Shown here one piece after another: positions 7,703-16,276 of a stretch of DNA of 40,311 nucleotides; within the stretch, counting starts at the first letter, position 1, and each line of letters starts with the position of its first letter. The stretch comes from Erythrobacteraceae bacterium. GTDB lineage: Bacteria > Pseudomonadota > Alphaproteobacteria > Sphingomonadales > Sphingomonadaceae. The stretch is from contig PALE01000019.1 of the NCBI GenBank assembly GCA_002706445.1, positions 1 through 40,311 on the forward strand, given 5' to 3'. The translations under genes were made by a program, and so were the position numbers. The notes beneath the pieces were generated by a model, which saw only the letters and a list, made by a program, of their open reading frames with translations, was not told the origin of the DNA and did not search any database.

Positions 7703-8671
7703 CTACGAACCTTCGTCCTCCTCGTCATCTCCATCCACGATGGTGAGCGCGGTCAGCGAACCGGCGCGTTGCACCGCATTCTGCACGTCGCGCGCATCGT
7801 AAATTCCGTCGCGCTCTGCGCGGTAAGTGCTCATCAGCGCCTCGGCGCTCGCCATGTCTGCAAAGCGCCAAAGACCAAGATCGACGCCTTCGAGCACCAG
7901 CCCGTAGACAGCCTTTTCGATCGCCTGCTGAAGCGCCACCTGATCGGGTTCGTTCGAAGTGATTCCGACCTCGGCTTCGAGCAATTCGCGGAAAGCGACG
8001 AAGCGGTAGGCGTTGGCCCCGAAGGCTTGACTGGCGATGGTCTTGGAGGCGGTCACATTGGTCAGCACCTCGCCGGTGCGAACCGATACGGCGCGCAGGT
8101 AAACGGTGACGGTATCCTGACGGTATTCGGTGCGCGCACCGATGCCGAGGAACGCCGCACCCGCACCGCCTGTGACAGTGTTGGTGTCGTAACCCACGAT
8201 CCCGCCTTCGAGCAGCACGCCTGCAAAAAGCAGGGCGGGCAATGCATTGGGATCGGTTTCCTGCTCACCCAGATAACGCCGGCGCATCTCGCTGATGATT
8301 TGGCGTTCCTTGAGGAGGTTATCGAGCCGCTCGCGCTCGACCACGGTGAACCACTGGCGCTCGCCTGCGTCCTGCAGGGCCTTTACGAGGATCGAGCCCG
8401 CCCCCTGCGTCACGGCGCGCGACAGCGTCTGGCCGGTGTTGGTCGGGCGGAACTGACCCGTCTGGTCGGTAAAACCGTAGACCGCGATCGCCACCTGCCG
8501 CTGCGGTGCAGGCAGCTGGTTGAGCAGGTTCTGCGTCTGCGTTTTCTTCGGAAAATAGGCGAGGCTGGTGTCTTCTGGCAGGAAGTCACGGCCATCCTGG
8601 CCGATACTCATGCACCCGCTGAGCCCCATCGCCAGCGCGGAAATCAAACCAAGTTTCGCGGCGAGACGCAT
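7703..8671 (-). CDS. csgG: CsgG curli secretion channel lipoprotein
   Basis: The outer-membrane lipoprotein that forms the ring-shaped curli export pore. The N-terminus is a lipoprotein signal with lipobox LSGC (Cys about residue 20). The body matches the CsgG family: VAIAVYGFTDQTGQFR near the start, SRAVTQGAGSILVKAL, VVERERLDNLLKERQI, then the beta-rich membrane-inserting segments (YDTNTVTGGAGAAFLGIG, VYLRAVSVRTGEVL) and the C-terminal helices (LVLEGVDLGLW). Length is 322 aa against about 277 in E. coli; the extra length includes an acidic tail (DGDDEEDEGS). ATG at 8671 overlaps the csgF stop by 1 nt (TGATG) with GAGGTG 5 nt upstream; a TTG one codon earlier is less likely. Confidence 0.96.
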   Translation of the reverse strand: MRLAAKLGLISALAMGLSGCMSIGQDGRDFLPEDTSLAYFPKKTQTQNLLNQLPAPQRQVAIAVYGFTDQTGQFRPTNTGQTLSRAVTQGAGSILVKALQDAGERQWFTVVERERLDNLLKERQIISEMRRRYLGEQETDPNALPALLFAGVLLEGGIVGYDTNTVTGGAGAAFLGIGARTEYRQDTVTVYLRAVSVRTGEVLTNVTASKTIASQAFGANAYRFVAFRELLEAEVGITSNEPDQVALQQAIEKAVYGLVLEGVDLGLWRFADMASAEALMSTYRAERDGIYDARDVQNAVQRAGSLTALTIVDGDDEEDEGS

Positions 8672-9093
8672 CAATTCACCTCGATGAACAGAGGGATTTC
8701 GATGCGGGTTTCTTCGCCCGTTTCATCGTTACGGATGATCAGCGTGACCGAGTCGAGTCCGCGGAAGAATTCGATGGTCTGACCACCGAAAGTGATCGTC
8801 CCCTGCTCCTGCGGATTTTCACCGAAGATCGCATCGACGATCTGCGACGACAGCGCGGAAAGCAGACGCGATTCAAGTTGGCGCGCAAAAATGCTCGATT
8901 GATCGTTGCGGTTGACCGCATTGGGATCGGTGTTCTTGTTCTGGGCATTGGCGATGCCGAGAATGTGGTTCGAGTTGAACGGGTTGCCGCCGAAAGTGGG
9001 GCTGATCGGCTCGTGCACCAGATCTTGCGAAAGCGCCGGGCTTGCCGAAGCAAGACCCGCCAAAGCCAGTACGAACGCCGCAGAGCGGATCAT
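8671..9093 (-). CDS. csgF: CsgF curli assembly protein
   Basis: An extracellular partner of CsgG that caps the pore and helps anchor and nucleate the fibre at the surface. Residues 1-23 form a signal peptide ending in SPALSQ. The mature N-terminus carries the CsgF signature (PTFGGNPFNSN, then GIANAQNKN), the region known to insert into the CsgG constriction. The rest (FARQLESRLLSALSSQIVDAIFG and a C-terminal beta part ending PLFIEVN) fits the family and the usual 140-aa length. GTG at 9096 and ATG at 9093 both follow GGGGGA; I prefer the ATG. It is the first gene of the curli cluster. About 250 nt of non-coding DNA upstream should hold its promoter, and no regulator gene is adjacent. Confidence 0.94.
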   Translation of the reverse strand: MIRSAAFVLALAGLASASPALSQDLVHEPISPTFGGNPFNSNHILGIANAQNKNTDPNAVNRNDQSSIFARQLESRLLSALSSQIVDAIFGENPQEQGTITFGGQTIEFFRGLDSVTLIIRNDETGEETRIEIPLFIEVN

Positions 9094-9342
9094 CACGTTA
9101 ATTCCCCCATGCCCTAACGGGCATCCCTAACCGATATAAACTATTAGCTAGGGGGTTCTACGTAGGGAACCGGACAGAGTCGAGGAATAAAATTGCTCGG
9201 CTGCGCGTATCAGCCCGTATTTGAGAGGTTTTTGCGGCGAAACGTGCAAGAGGATTTCACCCGTCCATGACACGGGAAACCCCACTCTGCGCGCCGATAA
9301 CTGGTTAACTCACGACTAAAGTTGCATCGCCTGCAGCGGCAA

Positions 9343-11955
9343 TCACAAATTGGGCCGAAGCCACCTTTCGGCGGTTTCGAGGTCCACACCGCGCCGCTGC
9401 GCATAGTCGGTCAGCTGATCGCGTCCGATCTTCGCCACACCGAAATATTGCGACTCGGGATGGCCGAAATAGAACCCGCTCACCGCAGCCGTCGGCCACA
9501 TCGCAAAGCTTTCTGTCAGGGTCAGCCCGGTGTTCGCTTCGGCGTCCAGCAAGTCGAACAGGATCGGCTTCAACGAGTGATCGGGACATGCCGGATAACC
9601 GGGAGCCGGCCGGATGCCGCGATACTCTTCCTTGATCAGCGCTTCGTTGGTGAGCTGTTCGCCCGGAGCATAGCCCCACAGATCGGTGCGCACATGCTTG
9701 TGCAGGCGTTCGGCAAAGGCTTCGGCAAAACGGTCGGCCAGCGCTTTGAGGAGAATGTCCGAATAATCGTCCTTATCCGCCTGGAAGCGCGCAGAATGCG
9801 GCTCGATCCCGTGGATGCCGACCGCAAAGCCGCCGATCCAGTCGCCATTGGGGTCGATGAAATCGGCGAGGCACATATTCGCGCGATCGCGGCTCTTCTT
9901 GATCTGCTGGCGCAGCATCGGGAGCACGACATGCTCCTCGCGGTTTACGCGGTGAATGGTGATATCGTCCCCGTCGCGCGCGCAGGGCCAAAGCCCCGCA
10001 ACACCGCGTGCGGTCAGCCATTTCTCGGATACGATTTTGTCGAGCATCGCATCGGCATCGGCCTTGAGGCTGCGCGCACTCTCGCCCACCACCTCGTCAT
10101 CGAGAATCTTGGGATAGGTGCCATGCAATTCCCATGCGCGGAAGAACGGGGTCCAGTCGATATAGTCGCGCAGTTCGGCGAGCGACCAATCGTCGAACAC
10201 ATGAACCCCGGGCTGCGCAGGCGGGGCGGGCTTGTCCGAGAGATAGGCGTCATAGAAATTCGCCCGCGCTTCTTCGAGCGTGAGCAATTGCTTTTCTGAT
10301 TTGCCTTCGCGTGCTGCGCGTACGTGTTCATATTCACCGGCGACCTCGGCAACGAAGCCGTCTCGCTGTGTATCCGAAAGCAGTTTCGACGCCACGCCGA
10401 CCGCACGGCTCGCGTCGAGCACGTGGATGACAGGACCATCGTATTTCGGGTCGATCCGAAGCGCGGTGTGGACCTTGCTGGTGGTCGCCCCGCCGATCAG
10501 CAGCGGCATGGTCATCTCAGCGCGCTGCATTTCCTCGGCCACGGTCACCATTTCATCGAGCGATGGCGTGATGAGGCCCGACAATCCGATCATATCGGCA
10601 TTGTTGTCGCGCGCGGATTTGAGGATGTCCTGCCACGGCACCATGACGCCAAGGTCGATCACCTCATAGCCGTTGCATTGCAGGACCACGCCGACGATGT
10701 TCTTGCCGATATCGTGAACGTCGCCCTTCACGGTCGCCATGATGATGGTGCCCTTGGCCTTGGCGCCCGCTTCCTTTTCCGCTTCGATGAAGGGAATGAG
10801 GTGGGCGACGGCCTTTTTCATGACGCGCGCGGATTTCACCACTTGCGGCAGGAACATCTTGCCGCTGCCGAACAGGTCGCCGACGACATTCATGCCGTCC
10901 ATCAGCGGGCCTTCGATTACTTCGATCGGGCGGCCACCGGCCTCGGCAATGGCAAGCCGCGCTTCTTCGGTGTCGGCCACGACATGCGCGTCGATGCCTT
11001 TAACCAGCGCGTGTTCGAGCCGGCGCTTGACGTCCCAGCCGCGCCATTCCTCGGCGGCCTTTTCATCCGCGACCGACTTGCCGCGATAGCTCTCGGCGAG
11101 GTCGATCAGCGCCTCGGTCGCGCCGGGCTTGCGCATGAGGATCACATCCTCGCAGGCATCGCGCAGCGCGGGGTCGATGGTGTCATAGACATCGAGCTGG
11201 CCCGCATTGACGATAGCCATGTCGAGCCCTGCTGGGATCGCGTGATAAAGGAATACCGAATGCATCGCGCGGCGCACGGTCTCGTTGCCGCGGAAGGAGA
11301 AGGAGAGGTTCGACAGCCCGCCGCTCGTCTTGGCATGCGGGCACTGCTGCTTGATCTCGGCCACCGCCTCGATGAAATCGAGCCCGTAGCGGTCATGCTC
11401 TTCGATCCCCGTCGCCACCGCGAAGATATTGGGGTCGAAAATAATGTCCTCGGGCGGAAAGCCGATGCCGGTGAGCAGGTCGTAGGCGCGCTTGCAGATT
11501 TCGACCTTGCGCTCTTTCGTGTCAGCCTGCCCGACCGTGTCGAAGGCCATCACCACCACAGCCGCGCCATAGGCCATGCATTTGCGCGCCTGTTCTAGAA
11601 ACGGCTCCTCGCCCTCTTTCATGCTGATCGAGTTCACGATCGGCTTGCCGCTGACGCATTTCAGCCCGGCTTCGATCACATCCCATTTGGAACTGTCGAT
11701 CATCACCGGAACGCGGGCAATGTCAGGCTCGGCGGCGATCAGCTTGAGAAAGGTCGTCATGGCGAGTTCCGCGTCGAGCAGCCCTTCGTCCATATTGACG
11801 TCGATCACCTGCGCGCCGTTTTCGACCTGCTGGCGCGCAACCTCGACTGCGGTGGCATAATCGCCTTCCATGACGAGCTTCTTGAACCGCGCGGAGCCGG
11901 TAACATTGGTGCGTTCACCGATATTGATGAAGCGGGCGGTGGAGGCTTGGGACAC
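9343..11955 (-). CDS. metH: Cobalamin-dependent methionine synthase, methyl-THF/B12/SAM-activation part
   Basis: Carries all of MetH except the homocysteine module. From the N-terminus: the pterin-binding barrel ([34 protein letters not shown]), the helical cap, the cobalamin domain with [10 protein letters not shown] (the cobalt-ligand His is about residue 414) and [13 protein letters not shown], and the C-terminal SAM-dependent reactivation domain with [12 protein letters not shown] near residue 780. About 870 aa, as expected for the enzyme lacking its first third. No ATG exists near the start: TTG at 11961 or GTG at 11955 are the candidates, and GAGAG lies 8 nt before the GTG, which I prefer. 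It lies about 58 nt after the metH N-terminal gene in the same operon. The product must pair with that separate protein to make methionine. Confidence 0.95.
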   Translation of the reverse strand: MSQASTARFINIGERTNVTGSARFKKLVMEGDYATAVEVARQQVENGAQVIDVNMDEGLLDAELAMTTFLKLIAAEPDIARVPVMIDSSKWDVIEAGLKCVSGKPIVNSISMKEGEEPFLEQARKCMAYGAAVVVMAFDTVGQADTKERKVEICKRAYDLLTGIGFPPEDIIFDPNIFAVATGIEEHDRYGLDFIEAVAEIKQQCPHAKTSGGLSNLSFSFRGNETVRRAMHSVFLYHAIPAGLDMAIVNAGQLDVYDTIDPALRDACEDVILMRKPGATEALIDLAESYRGKSVADEKAAEEWRGWDVKRRLEHALVKGIDAHVVADTEEARLAIAEAGGRPIEVIEGPLMDGMNVVGDLFGSGKMFLPQVVKSARVMKKAVAHLIPFIEAEKEAGAKAKGTIIMATVKGDVHDIGKNIVGVVLQCNGYEVIDLGVMVPWQDILKSARDNNADMIGLSGLITPSLDEMVTVAEEMQRAEMTMPLLIGGATTSKVHTALRIDPKYDGPVIHVLDASRAVGVASKLLSDTQRDGFVAEVAGEYEHVRAAREGKSEKQLLTLEEARANFYDAYLSDKPAPPAQPGVHVFDDWSLAELRDYIDWTPFFRAWELHGTYPKILDDEVVGESARSLKADADAMLDKIVSEKWLTARGVAGLWPCARDGDDITIHRVNREEHVVLPMLRQQIKKSRDRANMCLADFIDPNGDWIGGFAVGIHGIEPHSARFQADKDDYSDILLKALADRFAEAFAERLHKHVRTDLWGYAPGEQLTNEALIKEEYRGIRPAPGYPACPDHSLKPILFDLLDAEANTGLTLTESFAMWPTAAVSGFYFGHPESQYFGVAKIGRDQLTDYAQRRGVDLETAERWLRPNL

Positions 11956-12013
11956 TTGCAATTCTCTCTATCCGTTCGCCCTGTCATCAGGGCGCGAGAC
12001 GAACGGTTTCGGG

Positions 12014-13072
12014 TTAGGCGGCGACGGTGAAGGCTTCTAGCCCAGCCAGCCGCATCTTGGTTTCGGGTGTCGGGATCTTGCGCGGCTCCAGCCCGCGCAC
12101 CGCTTCGGCAATCGCCTTGATATGTGCAGGCGATGACCCGCAGCAGCCGCCGAGGATATTGGCCTGACCATTCTCGGCCCACTGGCGAACGAGAGCGGCG
12201 GTGGTTTCCGGCATCTCGTCATACTCGCCCAGCTCGTTGGGAAGGCCCGCGTTGGGATAGGCCATCAAAAGCGTATCGGCCTGTGCGCTAAGGCTCTGCA
12301 CATGCGGGCGCAACTGGTCGGCACCGAAGCTGCAATTGAGCCCTATGGTCACCGGCTTTGCGTGACGCACGGCATACCAGAACGCCTCGACCGTATGGCC
12401 AGACAGATTGCGGCCCGAAAGATCGGTCAGCGTCATCGAAATCATCACCGGAACCTCGCGGCCCAGTTCCGCCTCAAGCTGCTTTACCGACATGATCCCG
12501 GCCTTCGCGTTCAAGGTGTCGAACACGGTCTCGATCAGGATGAAATCACACCCCCCTTCGATCAGCGCCGCAGCCTGCTCTTTGTAGACGGCAGTCAGCT
12601 CGTCGAAGTCGATCTCGCGATAGCCGGGGTCTTCGACATCGGGCGACAGCGAAAGCGTCTTGTTGGTCGGACCGATCGCGCCCGCAACAAAGCGCGGACG
12701 GCCGTCCTTTGCCTCATATTCGTCGGCAAGCCTGCGCGCGATCTGGCCCGAGGCGATATTGATCGCAGCCACCTGATCTTCCGCCGCATAGTCGGCCTGA
12801 CTGATGCGATTGGCGGAGAAAGTGTTGGTCGAGACGACATCCGAACCGGCATCGAGATAGGCGCGGGTAATATCCTCGATCACATCGGGACGCGTGAGCG
12901 CGAGGATATCGTTATTGCCCTTCTGATCGGCCTTGAGCCCAAGATCGCCTGCGTAATCCTCTTCGGACAGTTTGCGGTTCTGGATCTGCGTTCCGAAGGC
13001 ACCATCGGAAATCAGCACGCGCCTGGCGGCTTCTGCGAGCAGTCTCTCGCGTGCGGTCTTGTCGGCGCTCAT
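12014..13072 (-). CDS. metH: Methionine synthase homocysteine-binding subunit (split MetH N-terminus)
   Basis: A 352-aa homocysteine S-methyltransferase domain (LISDGAFGTQIQNRKL, FVAGAIGPTNKTLSLSPDV, FILIETVFDTLNAKAG). Zinc-ligand cysteines are visible in GLNCSFG (about residue 246) and GGCCG (about 307). The domain equals the first third of E. coli MetH but ends cleanly after the barrel with TAA, and the rest is encoded by the next gene. This is a true split rather than a frameshift: there is a 58-nt non-coding gap and the downstream gene begins at a domain border. The start ATG at 13072 overlaps the metF stop (ATGA). An in-frame extension further upstream lies inside metF and is not needed. 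Confidence 0.94.
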   Translation of the reverse strand: MSADKTARERLLAEAARRVLISDGAFGTQIQNRKLSEEDYAGDLGLKADQKGNNDILALTRPDVIEDITRAYLDAGSDVVSTNTFSANRISQADYAAEDQVAAINIASGQIARRLADEYEAKDGRPRFVAGAIGPTNKTLSLSPDVEDPGYREIDFDELTAVYKEQAAALIEGGCDFILIETVFDTLNAKAGIMSVKQLEAELGREVPVMISMTLTDLSGRNLSGHTVEAFWYAVRHAKPVTIGLNCSFGADQLRPHVQSLSAQADTLLMAYPNAGLPNELGEYDEMPETTAALVRQWAENGQANILGGCCGSSPAHIKAIAEAVRGLEPRKIPTPETKMRLAGLEAFTVAA

Positions 13073-13998
13073 TTCGCATCTCCAGCCGGACGTTTGCCGA
13101 GCATGTGGCAAATCGCATAGCTCAGCTCTGCGCGGTTGAGCGTGTAGAAGTGGAATTGCCGGACACCGCCCGCATAGAGCTTGCGGCACAATTCGGCGGC
13201 AATGGTCGCGCTCACCAGCTGGCGAGCGGCGGGGCGTTCGTCGAGCCCTTCGAACAGGCCCTCCATCCATGCAGGGATCGCCGTGCCGCACATGCCTGAC
13301 ATGCGCTGGACAGCCGCAAAGCTCATGACCGGCATCACGCCGGGCACGATTTCCGCGTCGATGCCTGCAGCCGCTGCCTCATCCCGGAAGCGAAAGAAGC
13401 ATTCGGGGTCGAAGAAGAATTGCGTGATTGCGCGGTCAGCGCCGGCGTCGAACTTCGCCTTGAGGTTCTCGATGTCAGCCTGCGCGTCGGGGCTGTCGGG
13501 ATGCACTTCGGGATAGGCCGCTACCGAAATCTCGAAGTCGGCGACCTTTTTCAGCCCTGCGATCAGATCGGCGGCGTTCTCGTAACCGCCGGGATGCGGC
13601 GTGTATGCGCTTGCCCCCTCGGGCGGATCGCCGCGCAGGGCAACGATGTGGCGGATACCCTCTTCCCAATAGTGGCGGGCGACCTCGTTCACCTCTTCCT
13701 TGGTCGCGTTGACGCATGTGAGGTGCGCGGCCGCGGGAATGCCCGCCTCGTTCTGGATGCGCACCACCTGCTCATGCGTGCGTTCGCGGGTTGTGCCGCC
13801 GGCGCCATAGGTCACCGACACGAAACGCGGCCCCAGCGGACCGAGCGTCGCGACACTGTCCCACAGCGTTTCGGCCATCTTCTCGGTCTTGGGCGGGAAG
13901 AATTCGAAACTGATATCGATATCGCCGGGCAGGTCCGAAAACAGCGGCGCTTCGAGCGCGGTGCGCGCTTCGTGGAGCTGGTCGAGAGTCGGGGTCAT
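13069..13998 (-). CDS. metF: 5,10-methylenetetrahydrofolate reductase
   Basis: Flavoprotein that reduces methylene-THF to methyl-THF, the methyl donor for MetH. 309 aa, the usual bacterial length. Seen: ISFEFFPPKT at about 29-38 with the catalytic Glu, FVSVTYGAGGTTRERT, AAHLTCVNATKEEV, IVALRGDPPEG, and FFFDPECFFRFRDE, in the order expected for the MetF barrel. ATGA overlaps join it to the regulator gene upstream (13995-13998) and to the metH N-terminal gene downstream (13069-13072), so the genes are translationally coupled. Confidence 0.97.
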   Translation of the reverse strand: MTPTLDQLHEARTALEAPLFSDLPGDIDISFEFFPPKTEKMAETLWDSVATLGPLGPRFVSVTYGAGGTTRERTHEQVVRIQNEAGIPAAAHLTCVNATKEEVNEVARHYWEEGIRHIVALRGDPPEGASAYTPHPGGYENAADLIAGLKKVADFEISVAAYPEVHPDSPDAQADIENLKAKFDAGADRAITQFFFDPECFFRFRDEAAAAGIDAEIVPGVMPVMSFAAVQRMSGMCGTAIPAWMEGLFEGLDERPAARQLVSATIAAELCRKLYAGGVRQFHFYTLNRAELSYAICHMLGKRPAGDAK

Positions 13999-14990
13999 GA
14001 AATTGCTTCTTTGCGGGGTGTGGAAATATCGGAGGCAGGCAGTTTGCGGCGGGTGCCGAGCCAGATTTTGACCACCAGCTCCGCGCCTTCGAGCGCGATG
14101 GGGTCAGACGGGGTGAAGCCTGACGCGCGCAGCAGGTCGCGCATTTGCTGGTCGGTAAAGCCGAGGCGCGCATGCTGGTGGCGGTCGCGCAATTCCTCTT
14201 TGGCATGTGCAGCAAAATCCACGATCGCAATGCGTCCGCCGGGGCGCGTCACGCGCGCCGCTTCGGCCAGTGGAAGCGCGGGGTCCTGCGCGAAATGCAG
14301 CACCTGATGGAGCAGCACCGTGTCGAAACTCGCCGCCGCGAACGGCAGATCGGCAAAGTCGCCCTGCACCAGTTCGATCTGTGCGGCAGGCAGATGTTGC
14401 AGCTTGGCTCGGGCAACGCGCAGCATTTCGAGGTTCTTGTCGAGCGCAACGATCCTTTCCGCATCTTCAGCAAACAGTTCTGCCATACGGCCCGTACCGG
14501 TGCCGATATCGAGCACTGCACCCAGCGGCGCGGTTTTCAGCGCGGCGCTGAGTTGTTCCTCGACCTGCGCGTCGGGCGTATGAAGCGCGCGCAATTCGTC
14601 CCATTCGCCTGCGTGGCGGGCGAAATAATCTTCCGCATTGCTCTCTCGCGATGTGCGAATGGCGGCGAGCTTGCGGCGATCGTCATGGCACTGGGCCGCG
14701 AAATCGGGGTTCTCGGCCTCGGCAATCGCGAGCAAGCGGTCGAGCGCGGCGAGAACAGGATCGCCCTCCTCGCCCGAGGTCGCGGCCCGCAGGAAGACCC
14801 AGCTGCCTTCGCGCCGCCGCTCGGCCAGCCCTGCATCGCACAATATGCCGACATGGCGCGAAACGCGCGGCTGGCTTTGCCCCAGCACCTGCGCCAATTC
14901 GCCGACCGCCAATTCCATAGCCGATAGCAGCCGCATCGTGCGCAGCCGCGTAGGGTCGGCCAAGGCCTTGAAGATCGCGTCGATCACCAT
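13995..14990 (-). CDS. ArsR-family regulator fused to a SAM-dependent methyltransferase domain
   Basis: 331 aa. Residues 1 to about 95 form an ArsR-type winged helix (IFKALADPTRLRTMRLLSAM, then GQSQPRVSRHVGIL as recognition helix and ERRREGSWVFLRAA as wing). From about residue 150 comes a class I methyltransferase domain with VLDIGTGTGRMAELF (SAM-binding loop), VALDKNLEML and GDFADLPFAAASFD. It leads the metF-metH operon with coupled overlaps, so it probably controls this operon, with the methyltransferase-like domain binding SAM or SAH as signal rather than, or as well as, acting as an enzyme (inference). It may correspond functionally to the SahR-type ArsR regulators known to control methionine recycling in Proteobacteria; I cannot confirm orthology. 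An inverted repeat sits just upstream. Confidence 0.88.
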   Translation of the reverse strand: MVIDAIFKALADPTRLRTMRLLSAMELAVGELAQVLGQSQPRVSRHVGILCDAGLAERRREGSWVFLRAATSGEEGDPVLAALDRLLAIAEAENPDFAAQCHDDRRKLAAIRTSRESNAEDYFARHAGEWDELRALHTPDAQVEEQLSAALKTAPLGAVLDIGTGTGRMAELFAEDAERIVALDKNLEMLRVARAKLQHLPAAQIELVQGDFADLPFAAASFDTVLLHQVLHFAQDPALPLAEAARVTRPGGRIAIVDFAAHAKEELRDRHQHARLGFTDQQMRDLLRASGFTPSDPIALEGAELVVKIWLGTRRKLPASDISTPRKEAIS

Positions 14991-15001
14991 CGTGCGACCA
15001 T

Positions 15002-15023
15002 CATATAAAGATATTTTTATATG
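15002..15023. promoter_or_regulatory. Inverted repeat, candidate ArsR-family operator
   Basis: CATATAAA (15002-15009), a 6-nt spacer, then TTTATATG (15016-15023): a perfect 8-bp inverted repeat in AT-rich DNA, 12 nt upstream of the ArsR-methyltransferase start. Size, AT content and place suit autoregulation by the winged-helix protein and control of metF-metH. The assignment is inferred. Confidence 0.55.
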
Positions 15024-15102
15024 TGTAAATGCACCCTTCAGTGCATTCTCTCAGGCCTTTTACGAAAGAAAAGGCAACTCGCGAGCCGTCTTCTGGAATT
15101 TC

Positions 15103-16200
15103 CTAGCTGAACAGGTGCGAGATCAGATTGTATCGTACTCCGGCTGTTGTTTCCTGCACCTCGTGCAAAAGCGAGGAAGAGAACACCATCGCTGTGCCGG
15201 CCGGCACGCGGTAGCCCTTGGGACTGAATTCCTTGAACGCGACCCCGCCGCCCTCGTAATCTTCGTTGAGACTCATCGAAAGCGCAAAGCGGCGATGCGC
15301 GCCCGCGGGGCTCGTATTGTCGCGATGGCCGATCTCGTAGCCTTCGCGCTTGCCGACATAGCGCGCAATGTGAAGGTCTTCGCGCCGGGTCACGTCGAAG
15401 GCGAAGGCCTTTTTGATCATCGGCGTCACGCGCGTAAAAATCCGCTCGTCGAGGAAGGCCAGCGTGTTCGGGTCCTTGATAATCAGATCGACCCGGTCTT
15501 GCCGGTCATATTCATAGACCGGAATCTTGTAGTTCCCCGCGATCTCACCGGGTTGCGGACGCCGCACCATGAAGGGGGTTTCGCTCTCGACCGATTCAAC
15601 CAGCTTGCCGCATTCTTCGGGCGACAGGACGTTGGGCACGATCAGCACCGGTGCATGCGGCGGGCTCCAGCGCATTTCGTCTGCCGCCGCCGCGCTATTT
15701 TCCATCAATTCCATAATCGTTCCCAGCGTTGCGCCTGCATCCTGATCGACATCGAAATATGCGCGAACCTGCCGCAAGGGCGTCAGCAAGACCAGCCGGT
15801 TGGCTTTGTCGGTACCCTTGTGCAGACCGTATGAGGCAAACAGTCCGCCCGAAGGATCGCAGGCGATCGGCCAGGCGAAGCCCGTCGCCCGCTTTAGCTC
15901 TGTGTTGCGCCTCGCATCGCTCGACGCGCTAACGGCGATGAGCGTCGCGTCGAGAGCATCGAACTGCCCCTCGCGCGCGGCGAGTTCACGCAGCAATGCC
16001 GCTGCATCCTCGCCATATGGTTCGCCCAGAAGTACGAGCAGGAGAAACCGCCCCGACAGGTGATCATCGACCAGAGTGAGCCTGCGCCCTTGCTCGTCGC
16101 GCGTTTCGAAAGGCGTTGCCAGCGCGCCCGGCCAAAGCGGCTGGACATAGGGCGCAATCGAAGGCGCTGATAGCTCATATGTCGGGCGGGTGTCGGCCAT
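15103..16200 (-). CDS. Redoxin-like / 2OG-Fe(II) dioxygenase fusion
   Basis: 365 aa with two parts. Residues about 18-165 look like an AhpC/TSA-type thioredoxin fold (LWPGALATPFETRDEQGRRL, FLLLVLLGEPYGEDA, WPIACDPSGGLFASYGL), but the peroxidatic Cys position is not a Cys, so this part is probably not a peroxidase. Residues about 180-365 form a prolyl-4-hydroxylase-like double-stranded beta-helix: IVPNVLSPEECGKLVES, then HIARYVGKREG, GHRDN as the HxD iron motif, SLNEDYEGGGVAF, SSSLLHEV with the distal His, and VRYNL with the 2-oxoglutarate Arg. The dioxygenase looks intact. The substrate is unknown, but a protein residue would fit the P4H family. It stands alone between the met operon and a porin gene. 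Confidence 0.85.
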   Translation of the reverse strand: MADTRPTYELSAPSIAPYVQPLWPGALATPFETRDEQGRRLTLVDDHLSGRFLLLVLLGEPYGEDAAALLRELAAREGQFDALDATLIAVSASSDARRNTELKRATGFAWPIACDPSGGLFASYGLHKGTDKANRLVLLTPLRQVRAYFDVDQDAGATLGTIMELMENSAAAADEMRWSPPHAPVLIVPNVLSPEECGKLVESVESETPFMVRRPQPGEIAGNYKIPVYEYDRQDRVDLIIKDPNTLAFLDERIFTRVTPMIKKAFAFDVTRREDLHIARYVGKREGYEIGHRDNTSPAGAHRRFALSMSLNEDYEGGGVAFKEFSPKGYRVPAGTAMVFSSSLLHEVQETTAGVRYNLISHLFS

Positions 16201-16276
16201 TCGCGCAGCTTTAACCGCTATGCGAAACAGATGCTATGGCCTCTCCCGAAATCGGCGGGGACCGGGGCAGTCGCAG

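Noticed and set aside
9154..9171. GGTTC-8-GAACC inverted repeat upstream of csgF
   Set aside because: Five-bp arms in a spacer of this size are expected by chance, and no second copy is seen.
14991..15102. SAM or SAH riboswitch upstream of the met operon
   Set aside because: The leader before the ArsR-methyltransferase gene is short and AT-rich and shows none of the known conserved cores. The inverted repeat fits a protein operator better.
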